Shown here piece by piece: positions 44,421-57,058 of a stretch of 64,000 bases of DNA; within the stretch, counting starts at the first letter, position 1, and each line of letters opens with the position of its first letter. The translations under genes were made by a program, and so were the position numbers. The stretch spans positions 62,001-126,000 of the forward strand of contig NQMI01000067.1 in the NCBI GenBank assembly GCA_002270565.1, given 5' to 3'. The notes beneath the pieces were generated by a model. That model saw nothing but the letters and a program-made list of their open reading frames with translations, was not told the DNA's origin and did not search any database. The stretch comes from Stenocarpella maydis. Lineage: Eukaryota > Ascomycota > Sordariomycetes > Diaporthales > Diaporthaceae.

Positions 44421-45689
44421 TGATGTCGTCTTAGTGCAGAGACAAATAGCCGGTTGATGAAATGACTGTTGACGGGAACCCGCGCCTTGCTGCAAAAATA
44501 GCATGAAGCTTTCCATTGAATAATGACGTGTATCGTTGTCTCCCGTTTGCCCAAGTCATGCAGGCTAGCAGGAAGATGGCTAATAACTCCTCCGTGAAAC
44601 TCGAGAGCGTCGATTCCCAGTCAGTGGGAAAGACATTGTGATTCCAACAGTACCCCGTACCCGAGCAATTCCTGCCACGAGACCTCAGGCCGGCGCATCT
44701 CGAAGGGGGCTTGGTTTTTGCAGATCTCGGGATCCATCTATTTCGGACAGCATGGTATGGGACCGCAGCTTGAACTTTGGGCAAGATTACAATGACCCAA
44801 AACTACCTGTCGAGGTGTATTTGGAAGTGGCCCCATGTAATCTGCCCAGAGCTCAAAATTTACCAGGTCGCAATCAAGTAACTACCTAAGTATAGAATTA
44901 TATCCATGTTGCCACTGACACGGCAGAGGATGCAACCTTTGAAATGCTGCCTCATTGGGTTTTCGGTTGGCTGCACATGTGTGTCCACGTGTAACTCTTG
45001 CACAAGCAGTGTGATGCACCCGTGCCTCTAGATGTCTGTGCAATAGCAAAAATACACATTTGGCTGCCGTAAACAGCGGTTGTTATCAATACCTTCATTC
45101 AAGTCACCTCCGTCGGCATCGAGATAAAAGGTACCTAGGTACTTATCATGTGACCGTGGCCCAAAGGTTTTACGTGTATGGTAACTTACCCCATGCATCA
45201 ACCGACAACGGCAATGATCTGACCCAAACGCTTTCCGTTCAGCATCACAAGAGTACCATGTAATCTCGCTTTAGATACATGGGGGCGATATCCAGGAAGG
45301 GGCTGGAACTTCCAAGACTCGGGCAGACTAATTCCGCATGCTAGCGCCAACAGTTGAACTATTTGGGAAAATGCCTCAACGAGATAGGCTAAATTTGAGC
45401 GGATACCAAGACCTCCAAAGAGGTACAATGCCACATGGGGCTCTGTGTACAGTGGTGATTTCACCTTCTGCATACTGTGGGAGAACCAACGGCGGAGTCG
45501 TGAGACCAATGGGTCGCGGTGTTCCTAGGTCTGTACTCTCTCACAGCGAATTTCAAGATTCACGAACACTCGACTGCCTCATCAGTCTCTTCCAGTACCT
45601 AGGTAGCCAGTTCCATCAGCCAGCAACGTCATTCATCATCACAGCTATTCACGCCCGCGGCCGTCGCCCTCTGGTTCACCTGTTGGAGA
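44421..45689. other. Intergenic region
   Basis: No supported gene; several short frames lack domains. The last few hundred bases are the promoter side of the second P450. Confidence 0.4.
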
Positions 45690-47702
45690 ATGATTTTACT
45701 TATTGTACTTTTCTCAACCTTGGTGCTTTCTACTTTGGTACGAAGTCTTGTTCGTCTCGAGTCGAACGTGCGCAGGGCTCGTCGTTCAGGTATCCCTATC
45801 ATCCGCGTCCCGTTCGATGAGAATGACTACGGCTGGGTCGCTGTCCAACTTTTGATATGGAGAATACTGTCACTCTTACCAGTGCAGTGGAAATCTTACC
45901 CAGACTTTGTCCGCTTCTCTCATAGGAATTGGCATTTTCTGGAAAAAGAGTGCTCTTGCCATGCGTTTCGGGCCGGTGTGGGCAATTGTTTCCCCTGGAG
46001 GAGTCCATCTGCATTTCACAGACCCTGATGCCATACAAAGCATCTTCTCCCGGTGTCGCGACTTCATTAGGCCTACCAAAAAAATATAGTGAGCTAATTC
46101 TCTCCTTCGAGTGATTCCTTCCCTTCGGACCTCCTGCCCGCCCACCACCCCCCAAAACGAGGAAGAGCAAAATTACCTACACTGTTACTGATGATGTATT
46201 ATGGGAAGAAATGTTGGATGTCTTTGGGCCCTCCGTCTGTACTGTCGATCCTGTAGACTGGCCCCACCATCGTAGGGCAGTCGCCGCGCCTTTCAATGAG
46301 AGCATAATGAAGTTTGTATGGCAGGAATTACTTCGCCAAGCGCGGTAAGTCAAATAATTATCATCCCAATTCGAGAAATCCAATTCTCTCTACATCCTAC
46401 TCTCGTCCATTTGGCGCTATTCAATATCGTTGCATGGATTACGCACCAGGCAGACAGCGACACCCCCTCCCCCCTTCCCAGGCAGCAATGTTCTTAACTA
46501 ACTCTGTACTGTCAAGAGCCATCCTCCGGTTTTGGACTTCTAAATCCGAGATAGGAATTCCAGACCTCGAGAGAGATCTGCACACATTTTCATTGAACGT
46601 ACTCGCGGCCTCGGCGTTCCAAGACTGTTACGAATTCGTTGGATCCGAAAGCCGGCACCCTGGCCACCACTCCTTGGACAACTACCGCGACGCTCTTTCT
46701 GTTATTCAGATGAATGCTATTCTACTGATGCTGGTACCCTATCGTTTTTTCGCCGGTTCGCTCATGCCAAGAGCCTTGTCACGCATTGGAGATGCAGCCA
46801 GGCTTTACAAGCAGATCATGGTGGAAAGAGTGAATAACGAATTAGACCGTCTCAATAAAGGCCAACCGGGATCTTCTGGCTTTATAGCATCTCTTGTCGG
46901 CGCTCTCGATCGGAGTATTGCCAAACAATCCGCCCACGAAGGATCCATTGCTAAAAACAGCCGGGGAACAAGTCTCTCGTTGGACGAAGTACTCGGAAAT
47001 ATGTTCGTCATTCACTTTGCAGGCTACGACACCACTGCTAACACACTCGCCTTCGCCTTGATGCTTCTCGCCGGGAACCTTGAAGTTCCAGAGCTGGCTT
47101 TCTGAGGAGGTCAATTCAGTCTTCCCTGGGACATCAGTCGAGCATTGGGACTATAAATTGTTTCCAAGGTTGCAACATTGCCAAGCAGTCTTCCTCGAAA
47201 CCCTGAGGCTGTACGCACCGATCACCGGTTTGCCGAAGATTTCATTCTCAAAGGTCCAAAGTCTATGTGTGGGCAACAAGGTACTTTCAATACCTGCCAA
47301 CACTGAGATGTTCCCAAGGATTCTGAGTATGCACACCGATCCGCCATACTGGTGTGATCCGTACGTATGGAGGCCTTCAAGGTGGATCTTGCAGTCCTCC
47401 GGCGACTCAGAAGGAGGAGTCATGCAAGAGAAGCTTTTTGCACCTAAGAAAGGGACGTTTTTTCCATGGTCGGAGGGAGCGCAAGTCTGCGCCAGGAAAA
47501 AGATGTCTCAGGTCGAAGGAGCCGCTATGCTGGCATGTCTTTTTCAATCTAATAGGCTCCGCGTCAAAACAGAACTAAGCGAGACAAAGGAGCACGCCGG
47601 GCAGAGGGCCCTGGCATGCGTGACGATGTCAACTACCAGCTTCTCCTGAAGATGAACAACTCGTCCCGTGTCAAGTTGCAGTGCATTACTCCAGGTGTCT
47701 AG
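45690..47702 (+). pseudogene. Cytochrome P450 pseudogene 2
   Basis: ATG 45690 begins a membrane anchor (MILLIVLFSTLVLSTLVRSLV). Then come SGIPIIRVPFDEND, MRFGPVWAIVSPGG, WPHHRRAVAAPFNESIMKFVW, DTTANTLAFAL (I-helix AGYDTT), ETLRLYAP (ExxR) and a haem loop FPWSEGAQVCARKK. Two internal introns near 46090-46200 and 46345-46517 are well formed. Three frameshifts break it: in an A5 run at about 45943-45947, at about 47085 (one extra base before QSWLSEEV) and at about 47621. The loop glycine of the usual CxG is Arg. It therefore looks dead, unless the indels are sequencing errors. Confidence 0.78.
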
Positions 47703-47773
47703 GTAGTGACTAATCATCTACCTAGTTAAGTAGGTAGGTGCACTTCCGATTGGATATACACTAGAAACTCATA

Positions 47774-48769
47774 TTGAAAAGTCAGACTGTACAATATCTC
47801 CATCCGCTAATTATTGACTTGTTAGAATGGTACAAGGCAAACTGCCTTGAGTGCACGAATAAGGACACCTGGGCGGTCTCTGAAAAGACAATCTCTGAAG
47901 TTGACCTGACTGTACCCCTTCACACTCTGAACAGGGTTTGCAGCAAAGGATTGAAGGACCATCTCGTACACTGTGCATCAAATAGTGCCATCCTGTTTAT
48001 TAGTGACAGGCCAACCTGGTTGTTCTGCTTGATTTATTTATCTTCATTATGCCGCTCCCCATTTTAAGGAAACTTCAGCTGCCCATCAAGAGAAAACTCC
48101 AGCTTCTCGCTTTGTTCGCAACTGCACTGTTGTAAGTCTCTTCGACGTGGCTTGAGATTTTCGAGAATTAGATGCTGATGCAAATCTTCAACAGCGGAGT
48201 CGCTGCAAGCGTTGTAGCCTTTGTTTTTCGCATCGAGCTTCTTTCGACCGACGATAGCACCTGGCATCAAGCGGGACTGGCCCTCTGTGCGTATGTGTAC
48301 ACACTTTCCTTCTGAGCGCCTTCAAATCCATGACTTACTAATCTTGCTGATCAGCTTTGCCGAGAACAACACAGCCATTTTGGTTGGGTGTATGCCTGCC
48401 TTTGCCAAATTTGTGAAGTTCGTCGGATCATCCATTGCCAGTCGTCGGAGTCGATGGAATCAAAATCTGTTGCAAGGTAGCGACAATTCGTTCAAGCGTG
48501 AGGTCTGGCAGATACAAAAGCCACCACCTTTGCCTCATGCCAATGGCCAGACTGGGGTTTCAGGCCGAAATCACTCACAGCAGTATTATGAGTCCGCCGA
48601 CACTATACTGTTGCAGACACAAGTTTCTGTTGCCGGATATGGACAAAAGTATCCGGAACATCCAAAGCAGGATTGGGGTACAGGGATCAAAAGGACCACG
48701 GATATTCACCAGCACTGGCAAGAGATGTGGGCTCAAAGTCATGTTCAATGTGCAGACCAGGCAGTGTGA
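47774..48769 (+). pseudogene. Fungal rhodopsin-type (PTH11-like) membrane receptor fragment
   Basis: Only the C-terminal part of a seven-TM fungal 'rhodopsin' domain protein is left. It reads SNSAILFISD, then after a frameshift near 48012 NLVVLLDLFIFIMPLPILRKLQLPIKRKLQLLALFATALL (typical TM5/TM6 signature), an intron, GVAASVVAFVFRIELL, another intron, FAENNTAILVGCMPAFAKFVK and a hydrophilic tail ending in TTDIHQHWQEMW. TM1-TM4 cannot be found upstream. The frameshift and missing head make it a pseudogene. Confidence 0.7.
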
Positions 48770-49698
48770 GCGGTTTGCTGGAATTCGGGTTTCAAGAGCG
48801 CACGTGCTTCAAAAACTCCTTTATCGGACAGTCCAAATTCGTGCGTCTGATATGGAGAAAGAAACCTTTGTAGGCCTCTCATGGAGGTAAACGTGACTTG
48901 CTGCATTTCTCGGTTCCTCCAGCACAGCTCTCAGGAGAATGCCCACAGAGGCCTTTCACGTGGATAGCCTTCTACGGAGCAAGTAAAAACAAATATACTA
49001 GCAGTATTATATGATTCCGTCACACCAGACACAGTTTTTCACTCAAATGAGGCCAATTTCTGCGTCCCCAGTTGCCGTGTGCGAACCATGTTCTTCTCGT
49101 TGGCTAGCATGGTGCTGTGCCTGAAAGCGCGGTACATACAATGAGCGGCCATGAAAATACTTCCTCGAATCCAGCCAGTATCACAATGGAACGCTTAATG
49201 TCGCTTCCACTGTGCCCGGGGCCGTGTCGTGACCCGATAAGCTTGCACAATGCAGTACGTATACGTATGCGCAGAGTACTTAGATAGAGTGGCATTCGGA
49301 CTTACACCGGGCTACTGAGCCTTAGTTAGGCGTGCCGACAGCAGCTGTACGGAGTGGCCCCGCATATTTAGGGTGGGATTACATGGATCCCACCAGCCAG
49401 GCCGGTCTTCTGCGACCGTTATGCAGCAAACGGGTATGCCGGCCAAGGCGTCCAGAGGGCGGCCATTACCCCCGCCTCACCCACTTGGATGGGATGCTGC
49501 TACTTCATTGATCCTTCTTCTGACTCAGTTACAGGCGTGGGCTGGAGTTTCCGCTGAATTGGTCTAAAGCCCGGATTTTTACATTTGATTCCGTCGGAGC
49601 GCAGAGCTTCGAACCAATCTCTCTTAGACAGCAAAACAAAGATTAGGCGGACTCTGCGCTCTCCTCAGAGGCGTCTTGTCCTCCTCTCCGCAATCCAC
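48770..49698. other. Intergenic region
   Basis: No supported gene or repeat recognised. Confidence 0.4.
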
Positions 49699-51435
49699 AT
49701 GGACCACTCGAATGCCAACATGACCGATTCAACGGATATTGGAGAATTGTGTGTAAGAAAATGTCCTCTTTGTCCAGCTCTGTTGACTCAGAAACGATGA
49801 TTGCCATCTAACTACCACATCTAATGCCTTGCCCTGGCAGCGACGGTTGGCCACCAAAAGGTTGCTTCCCCCAGAAGCACAACGTATGAAGATGCCCTGC
49901 ACTCGCACTTTTCTACACAAAAAGCCTCGATGCAGCCATCCTGCATTGTGCTTCCCCAATCGGCTCAAGATGTGTCCTCCGCGGTGAAGTCGTTGGTGCA
50001 GCTGCAGGGTGATGACAGGACCTGCCAGTTTGCTGTTCGCTCAGGCGGTCATACGAGCTGGGCCGGAGCGTCTAACATCGATGTCGGAGCCGTCATAGAC
50101 CTTCGCTCCGTGAATACCATCGAGCTTGCAGCAGACAAGTCTACTGTTTCAGCTGGGGTGGGGGCTGTCTGGGGGGAGGTATACAAGGAGCTTGAACCCT
50201 ACGGTTTGAGTGTTAACGGAGGCAGGGCATCTACTGCTGGTGACTAACTATTCTAAGAAGGAACGGGAGAAAGAATAAAAATTAGAAATACGTGTTCAGT
50301 CGCTAATTTCTTCGAAGGTGTTGGCGGGCTCACTCTGGGGAGCGGTGTATCATATACCTCGCCGCAATATGGCTGGACTTGTGATGCAGCCGTTCAGTTC
50401 CAGATTGTCCTGGCTGATGGGTCTGTCGTTATAGCAGATTCTATAACCAGATCAGATTTGTTCCGGGCCCTCAAGGGTGGGGGCAATAACTTTGGCAGTG
50501 CGTCCGAAAACCTGGTTCCTCGCCCAAACTGAGATGAAAAGCTAACTCGAGAGTCAAAGTTGTCACCAGGATCACCTTCGAGACTTTTTAACGAGGCCCT
50601 GTCTGGTTCGGAACCATCTATTCTCTTGACTCTGCTGCAGAAGCAATCATAGAGAATTTCGTCAATTTCAACTCAGCCACGAACTATGATAAGTATGCCT
50701 CAGTTATGACCTCCTTCGTCTATAACCAGGCACGGGGTATGCCGGTAATTGCAAATTTGCTTCAGTATACGAAGGAGGTATCAGAAGCATTCGAGAGCTT
50801 CATGTCCGTGCCCAACATTTACAGTTCAACATCGGTTGCAAATATTTACGCCACAACGGAAGCAACTGCCGCTTTAAACTCTGGAGGTGTCAGGTAGGTT
50901 CCTTATTGGCCCTATTCGTTCTCTTCTTTATTGTCTAAGAATCAACAGGTCTCTCACTTACTCAGTAACTATCTTATCCACCAAGGAAGTCATCCAAGCG
51001 GCATGTGACAAATGGCGTTCGCATTATCGTATAATCAAGGATGTCCCCAGCATTATCTTCTCGCTTGTCCTCGAGCCGCTCCCGCCAATCAGGTACCGAC
51101 GTCACGCCACTTCGAACATCCTGGGCCTGGCTGATCGGACAGAGGCACTGGTGATTGTCGAGTTGTCGGTTTCTTGGGCAAACGCAAGTGATGATGCACT
51201 GGTGAATAACACTGCGCGTGCCATTGTGCAGGGTATTATCGCTGACGCCAAGGAATTGGGGGGTTATGACCCGTATATCTTTGCTAATTATGCGAACAAG
51301 GATCAGGCTCAGGATGTTACTGGAAGCTACGGTCCAGAGAGCGTCGCTTTTCTCCGCAAGGTTAGGCAGCAAGTGGACCCAAAAGGCGTTTTCAGCCGTA
51401 TGGTTCCAGGGGGGTATAAGATACCGGAAAACTAG
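49699..51435 (+). pseudogene. BBE-type FAD oxidoreductase with in-frame stop
   Basis: Several exons spell out a BBE-like flavoprotein: VASPRSTTYEDALHSHF, the FAD segment AVRSGGHTSWAGASNID with its His, GLSVNGGRAST, then (after an intron ending 50311) GGLTLGSGVSYTSPQYGWTCD, GGNNFG, VTRITFETF, and after a further intron near 50895-50950 the end YDPYIFANYANKDQ...QVDPKGVFSRMVPGGYK. A TAA at 50589-50591 interrupts it after ETF, where relatives continue with a polar residue then GP. The first exon (ATG 49699) is tentative and has no signal peptide. One C-to-T change (CAA to TAA) would explain the loss. Confidence 0.75.
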
Positions 51436-51700
51436 ATAGCACAACGCCTCAGACAGGATCTGGTATGGGTAATTAGGGGGTAAGGACTATTTGCCTAGCA
51501 TAGCATCAAGAGGATAGTATCGAAGACAGATATGTCTCAGTTCACAAGCCGCTTACGTATAGTCAGTTCGGTACCACTGAGATTTGACGCCAGAATCCGC
51601 CAGGACCCCTACTCAAACATTCAGCGATGTCGCAACTCGGATGTATATATGTAGTATAGTACCTTTCTCAGGCCGTAGCTCGGCCCACGAAGAGTTCCCC
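51436..51700. other. Spacer between convergent genes
   Basis: 265 bp between two 3' ends; nothing recognised. Confidence 0.4.
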
Positions 51701-54700
51701 TCAAGTCTCATCCAGGGCCTCGGTCAAGGATCCTATGAGCATTGCCCAGATGCTCCCAGAAGCAGGCTTGTGATCCACAATGTCAGAGAAACCCCTGTCG
51801 GTTGAGCTATCATCCAAGTAGCGCAGCCGCTCCGTTGCTTGCTCGTTATTGCCGAACTGGATGAATTGTATGGCCACTGTATTGCGACCCAAGCCGTTTG
51901 TCTCACTCATCTGTTGCAAGAGTTTCCGGAGTTCCATAAACCTGTCGACAGCCTCGCCCCGTATTTCAGCCAAGAATACATAAATCGTCAATGGCTTTGA
52001 GTCTGTGGTAGAACCGTCGGGCCGCCTCGCAAAGAACCTGCGGGGCCTGGGCTTCTCCACCCGAATCTGCTGCTTCGCAGTCTCTAACACTGTCTCGACT
52101 GCAGGGATCCACGAATCATCACCCGATTGGGCATCGGACAAGGCAAGAAGGCCATCGAAGCGCGTGACGATCTGGGTGGGGCTGGTGAACCGGCCACAGT
52201 GATTTTGACCCACGTAGAGATCCATTGCATCATCGTTTGAGGTCAAAATCGTGCTCAGGACTCGGAGGGCATCCGAGGCCATGTCCTGGAAAGGCCTCAT
52301 GGACTTTCCGTTGTCCACGACGAATATGTGGTGCCGTCGTCTGACTAGCTCCAAGACATGGTGGTCCAAGAGTTCGGACCGACGCCTGGTCCGAACCTTC
52401 CTGTCAAAGAAAACAAGAGCGTCTTCGATGGTGATATCTTGGTTTCCATAACTTGAGCGCAATGATGACGCTGCCGGGTCGACCATCGGGGCTGGTCTCA
52501 ACTGCGTCTCGTGTCTGCTCCTCGTTATGAATCTGGGGTATGAGCGAATAGTGTCATCCATCATTGGCCTTGGAAGCCGGCTAGAAACTTGCTTCTGAGG
52601 TGCTGAGAGCCCTGCGTAGTCGAGGACTAACTTGGTGGCTTCATCTGTTCGCCCCTGATCAGTCAAAACTGATGCCAAATCTGACGCACTGTCTACTGTG
52701 TCAGGGTGATCAACCCCCAAGACCCTTTGCCTGCGGGCTAGGATATCTCGTAGAAGCAGCTCTGCTGACTCTAGGTTCCCTTGTTGTTGATGCTGTTCCG
52801 CCAGCGTCTTCATCGCGGCAAGTGTGGCTGGGTGGTCTTGCCCGAGAACCTCCTCATATGCCTCGACGGTCTCCTTGATCAGTTTCTCGGCCTCGTGGAA
52901 CTTCCCAAGCCTGAGATAAGTTGAAGAGAGCCCGGCTTTGCAGGCAATTGTTTCGGGATGTTGTGCTCCGTATACTGCGGTCGACGTGTCCAAACAATCT
53001 TGATACAGAGCGACAGCTTTACCTAGCCCGGATGTATCCCCTGGAGATCGATCCCTGTTGCCGAGTACATATGCGAGCCTGAGAGAGGATCGCAGTGTTG
53101 AAGGGTTCCGCGTACCAAGGAGTCGTACCAACGAGGCAACTGCGTTATCTTGAGCCGTGGTCGCCTCATTGTACTTCCCCTGGTTCTGCAGAGAGACCGC
53201 CAGGTTGCTCAGGCATACCCAAGTTCTCGGGTGGTCCGAACCCAGGTTCTCCCTCAGGCCCATGAAGGCGGCGCTGTACTCGGCCTCGGCCTCCTGGAAC
53301 CTACCAAGCTTGTCCAAGATCATGGCAAGGTTCTCCCTGGCGGACAAGACGGCCACACTTTGGGGCCCATCGTGTATCTGTCTCATTTTCATTTCCTCGT
53401 TGATAAGCTCCAGAGCCTCGTCGTATTTGCCGATATCTTGATACGCGAGGGCCAAGTTGCCAAGAGCATCGGTGTGGATCTCGATATCGACTTTGCTACT
53501 AGGAAGCTGGTCCTTGGTCGCATGGACAACGTGCTCGAGCTGTCTGATGGCTTCGCCGTATTCGCCATTTATGGCCAGGATTCTAGCAAGCTTCTGGAAG
53601 CTGCGCAAAGTATCTGGATGCTGTCTCCCTTGTAGCATAGCCCTTTCGTGAGCCGCTTCCCTGGCTCCGCGCTTTGCGCTGTTTAGCATGCCCAGTTCAA
53701 CGAGGTATGTTGTTGACTTCTCCATTAGCTCAGCCCTTGTCAGTTGGGCACTCTTAGTCAGGTATCTCATAGATGTTTGGAGGAGTCGCTCAGCATGTGG
53801 GAGCAGCTCGGCGCAGGTCTGCCATTCGTCCAAGGGGTTCTCGGGGAATTGTTTGGCAACAATTTCGAGTGCAGACAATGCGAAATGTTTGGCCGCGGCT
53901 TCATCCAGTTGGTCTTTTGCAAGCGTTTGGACCAGCCGATGGACGCGATAGCGCTGTTCATCGGTATCACTTATGTTCGGAACGGATTGGATCAAACTAG
54001 TGTCCTGAAGTGATTGGATTGCCTCCAGCAGAATGAGCCTGTCATCAAAACCTCCAACCAAGATCGAGATGTGTATGCTGTCTGGGTCCAGAAAGCTGAT
54101 TAATGATAGGACGGAATGCGCTGTGTCTGACAATTTGTTGAAGGACAAGGCGAGAACTGATTCCAGGGACTCCGGATACTGCCGTTGCCTCGAAGGCAAG
54201 TGAATCTTTTGTTGGAGGATCATGTGCTCTCCTGTGCTGTACAGCTGAAGGAGTTCCGACAGCGATACCCTTAGTGACCTCATCAGAGCAGCAGCGTGTG
54301 ATAGAGCAAGGGGCAAAGCGCCGAGCCGATGCACAATTTGCGCTGTAGCCTCGTCCGCTCCTTGGTCTTTTCCAAGCAGGGCCGTCAATAGATCTGTCCC
54401 CTCGTCCTGTGTGAATGTTGGTAGTTCCAGGACTTGTGCTTTATTAAAGCTGGCCGTAATCAATCCCGGGCTCCTGGTCGTGAACAAGAGAGCACCTTTT
54501 GAGGGAGTTGGGAATAGCCGTGTGATGGAGTCCATAGAGTCTGCATTGTCAATGATCATGAGCCACCTGCGGGACTCATTACTTTCCAACCATGTTTTGA
54601 AACGGTCCAAGAAGTCAGGGAATGGTTGGCCGGTATTTGTCAGCCCCAAGTTGGCTGCAATTCGGTGATAAGAGGCCTGAATCTGCCCGGAGGTCTCGCC

Positions 54701-56879
54701 TTCCACCCAGTAAATAGCAACGTCCGGGTCGTAATCTCGAAGCTGGTAGGCAAACTCTACTGCTGTTTGAGTTTTGCTTCATAAGTTGTTAGCGCAATCG
54801 CCCCCAAATCACACGACTGCCGTGAAAATATCTGGCCTACCCAATACCACCTAATCCAGAAATTGCCATGACGGTTTGTGTCCGCTGACTAGACTCGAAG
54901 TGATCAAGGAGAGTCTGCAGGATGGCTTGGCGTCCTATGAAATACTGGTATCGTTTTGCTGGGAGGTCAAAGTGTCGCTGCCGGTTAAAGTAATTCGCAC
55001 GGTAGGCCTCTAGTAGCACCTCGGATCAGCCTGCATTCGTCTTTTACGATGGCAGTGAAGGAGAAGAGAGGCTCCAAAAAGTAGGTAGCCCTTTCCCACA
55101 ACATACTTTCGATAAAACTTGCCATAGGGCTCTGGCCTTTGGGATCAACAAGTTCGTGGAGTTCGACTGTCTCATCAAACATCTTTGGGAGGCGATGCTC
55201 CTGGGCCAGGGGAATATCCGGGCGCCTGAGCCTTCCGAGGACCCTATTCCATGAGCGAGCAAGCTTGGCGTGGAAGTAAGATCCAGTTAGAGCGCCGTAA
55301 GGGCTCACATAAGTATCGTTCCAACAACCACGATTTATGCAGGCAGTAACAATATGCAGCGCCGTCGGCCGGTTCGAAGGTACCGGCGATAAACACTTGT
55401 GAACCAGGTCCTGGAGGGGAGCCGAGAAGCAGTTAGGTAATTTACCAAAGTCTGCAGAGGGTGAAAAAAGTTCAGGAGGTGGTTGAAGGGTCATTAGGTT
55501 CCAGATCGTTGCTCCCACGGAGAATATATCACAACTTGTCGTCCACTTAAAGCCGTCAGAGTCGGGCCGGCCGGGTAAGTAAGGCACTTCCTACATTTTA
55601 ATTAGAACCTTGCCATGTATAACACAAGACGACGTACTGGTGCAGTGAAGCCGTACGATCCTATCCCGACGGTCCTTGCGTTCCGCAAAGGGATGCTGAG
55701 GCCAAAGTCCCCGAGCAAAACTGTTGGCTGGATGCGGAGCCTATTTGAAGCGTCCAAGGTCACACCTGTCCTCCATACTTCGTCGTTTGGGTTCATAGGA
55801 GGATCGGATAGAAGCACTTCATCCAACATATTGATTAGTGAGTGGGCAGTCTATCATATCCATGCTGGCTGTTGATGATAATTTGGAATTTCTTGGGGGA
55901 GGCCGGGCGGGAGGGTCGTTCAAACGCACCGTTACGAGGTTTAATATCCCGATGAATGATGGCCTCATGGTCAGGTCGAAGCGAGAACCACATTCGTTCT
56001 GTTGTGCATGATATCCTCCTATGCTCTGCTGACAGCTGCTGCAGCTCGACTGGGGGGCGCTGGACAAGCTTCGACAGCACCTCTGCGCAGTCGATGTGTT
56101 CCATTTGGGCCTCCCGAAAAAGCTCAACACCATGATGACAGAGCGCCAAAGCAGCCCCAAGGTGGAACAAAATATGCCAGACGAACTCTTCTGCTATATA
56201 TGATTTCGGTCGCTGTGAATGTAGCCCATCATGGTGGCATATGATATCTCCCAAGTCGACTGCTAGACCGGAGTCTGACAGCATGGTAGACGCCCATTCC
56301 ATGCGTAGAAAAGCCATATTCGTTGCAGGCACATGTTCGAAGTCGATGAACCGGACTATGCTCGGATGGGACAGGGATCTCAGGCTGTGGTACTCGCGCT
56401 CGAAATCGATAATGGCTTTGGCTACATCCGGTCTGCCAGTGTAGTCGAAGACCTTCAGAGCTACTTTCTGCGTATGCGGCGGAGAGGGTCAGAGAACAGC
56501 AGACGTCCATGTTTGGTCACACGAGACATACCTGGCCGTTGTAATCTTCCGGAAGAATTGACCCTTGCGCTCCAGCTCTGATTTTCTCGGAAGCCGAGGG
56601 CTGCGAATCTTCCGACTCTAGTTGATCCGCAAGCTTTCGCAGCGCAGCTAATTGTCGACGGGTCAGCATGTGTCCTTGGGCAGCACATTCTGGATGAGTT
56701 TCAAGAGAGGTTGTTATCATCAACATGGAAAAGGTCTTACCAGCAAGTGCTGCCTTCGCCATAATTTCAACTGCTGCTAAGAAATTCCGAATCTTGACAC
56801 TATCCTCAAAACTCAAGCGATATCTTTGTCTCGTGCTTGCGCGGGGTTGGGCTGAGGTCAGACCAGATGCGACATGCAT
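51701..56879 (-). CDS. Kinase - NB-ARC - TPR - vWA NLR-type protein
   Basis: Seven exons on the minus strand, every junction in phase: 56879-56741, 56689-56532, 56467-55930, 55816-55638, 55590-55107, 55009-54841 and 54776-51701; 1580 aa. Residues about 95-440 form a Ser/Thr kinase with its key residues kept: VALK (K104), HRDIKPRN (271-278), DFG (315-317), APE (337-339). The NB-ARC follows, with P-loop ISGLGGIGKTQ (about 549-559) and Walker B LMIIDNAD. About 350 residues of TPR_10/12-type repeats come next (for example NLALAYQDIGKYDEALEL). The last 200 residues look like a von Willebrand A domain beginning HHIFVVDNGKSM. Fungal NLRs are intracellular sensors of nonself and cell death. It is divergent with the HeLo-like gene; no damage is seen, unlike its left-hand neighbours. 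Confidence 0.88.
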
Positions 56880-57058
56880 GGAGTCGTGAGTGGCGTCTGG
56901 CACCTCCAATCAGCCCTGTGTGCAACACACCAGCTCAACCCCGGTGGATAATTCTTCCGTCCCTGCTTTTCGATATTCTGGCTTTGTATTTGAGTTGTGC
57001 CGCGAATTTAGTTTACTTTCCATCCATGCTCAAACGACACCCTGACATCATCGCCAAT
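56880..57058. promoter_or_regulatory. Shared divergent promoter of the NLR and HeLo-like genes
   Basis: Only 179 bp separate the start codons (146 bp if the upstream ATG at 57026 is used). Both genes must share this region, so coordinated expression is likely. No specific factor site can be named. Confidence 0.55.

Noticed and set aside
56837..57025. Longer start for the HeLo-like gene
   Set aside because: It would overlap the first exon of the divergent NLR and adds residues without domain character before GIDTIIGL.
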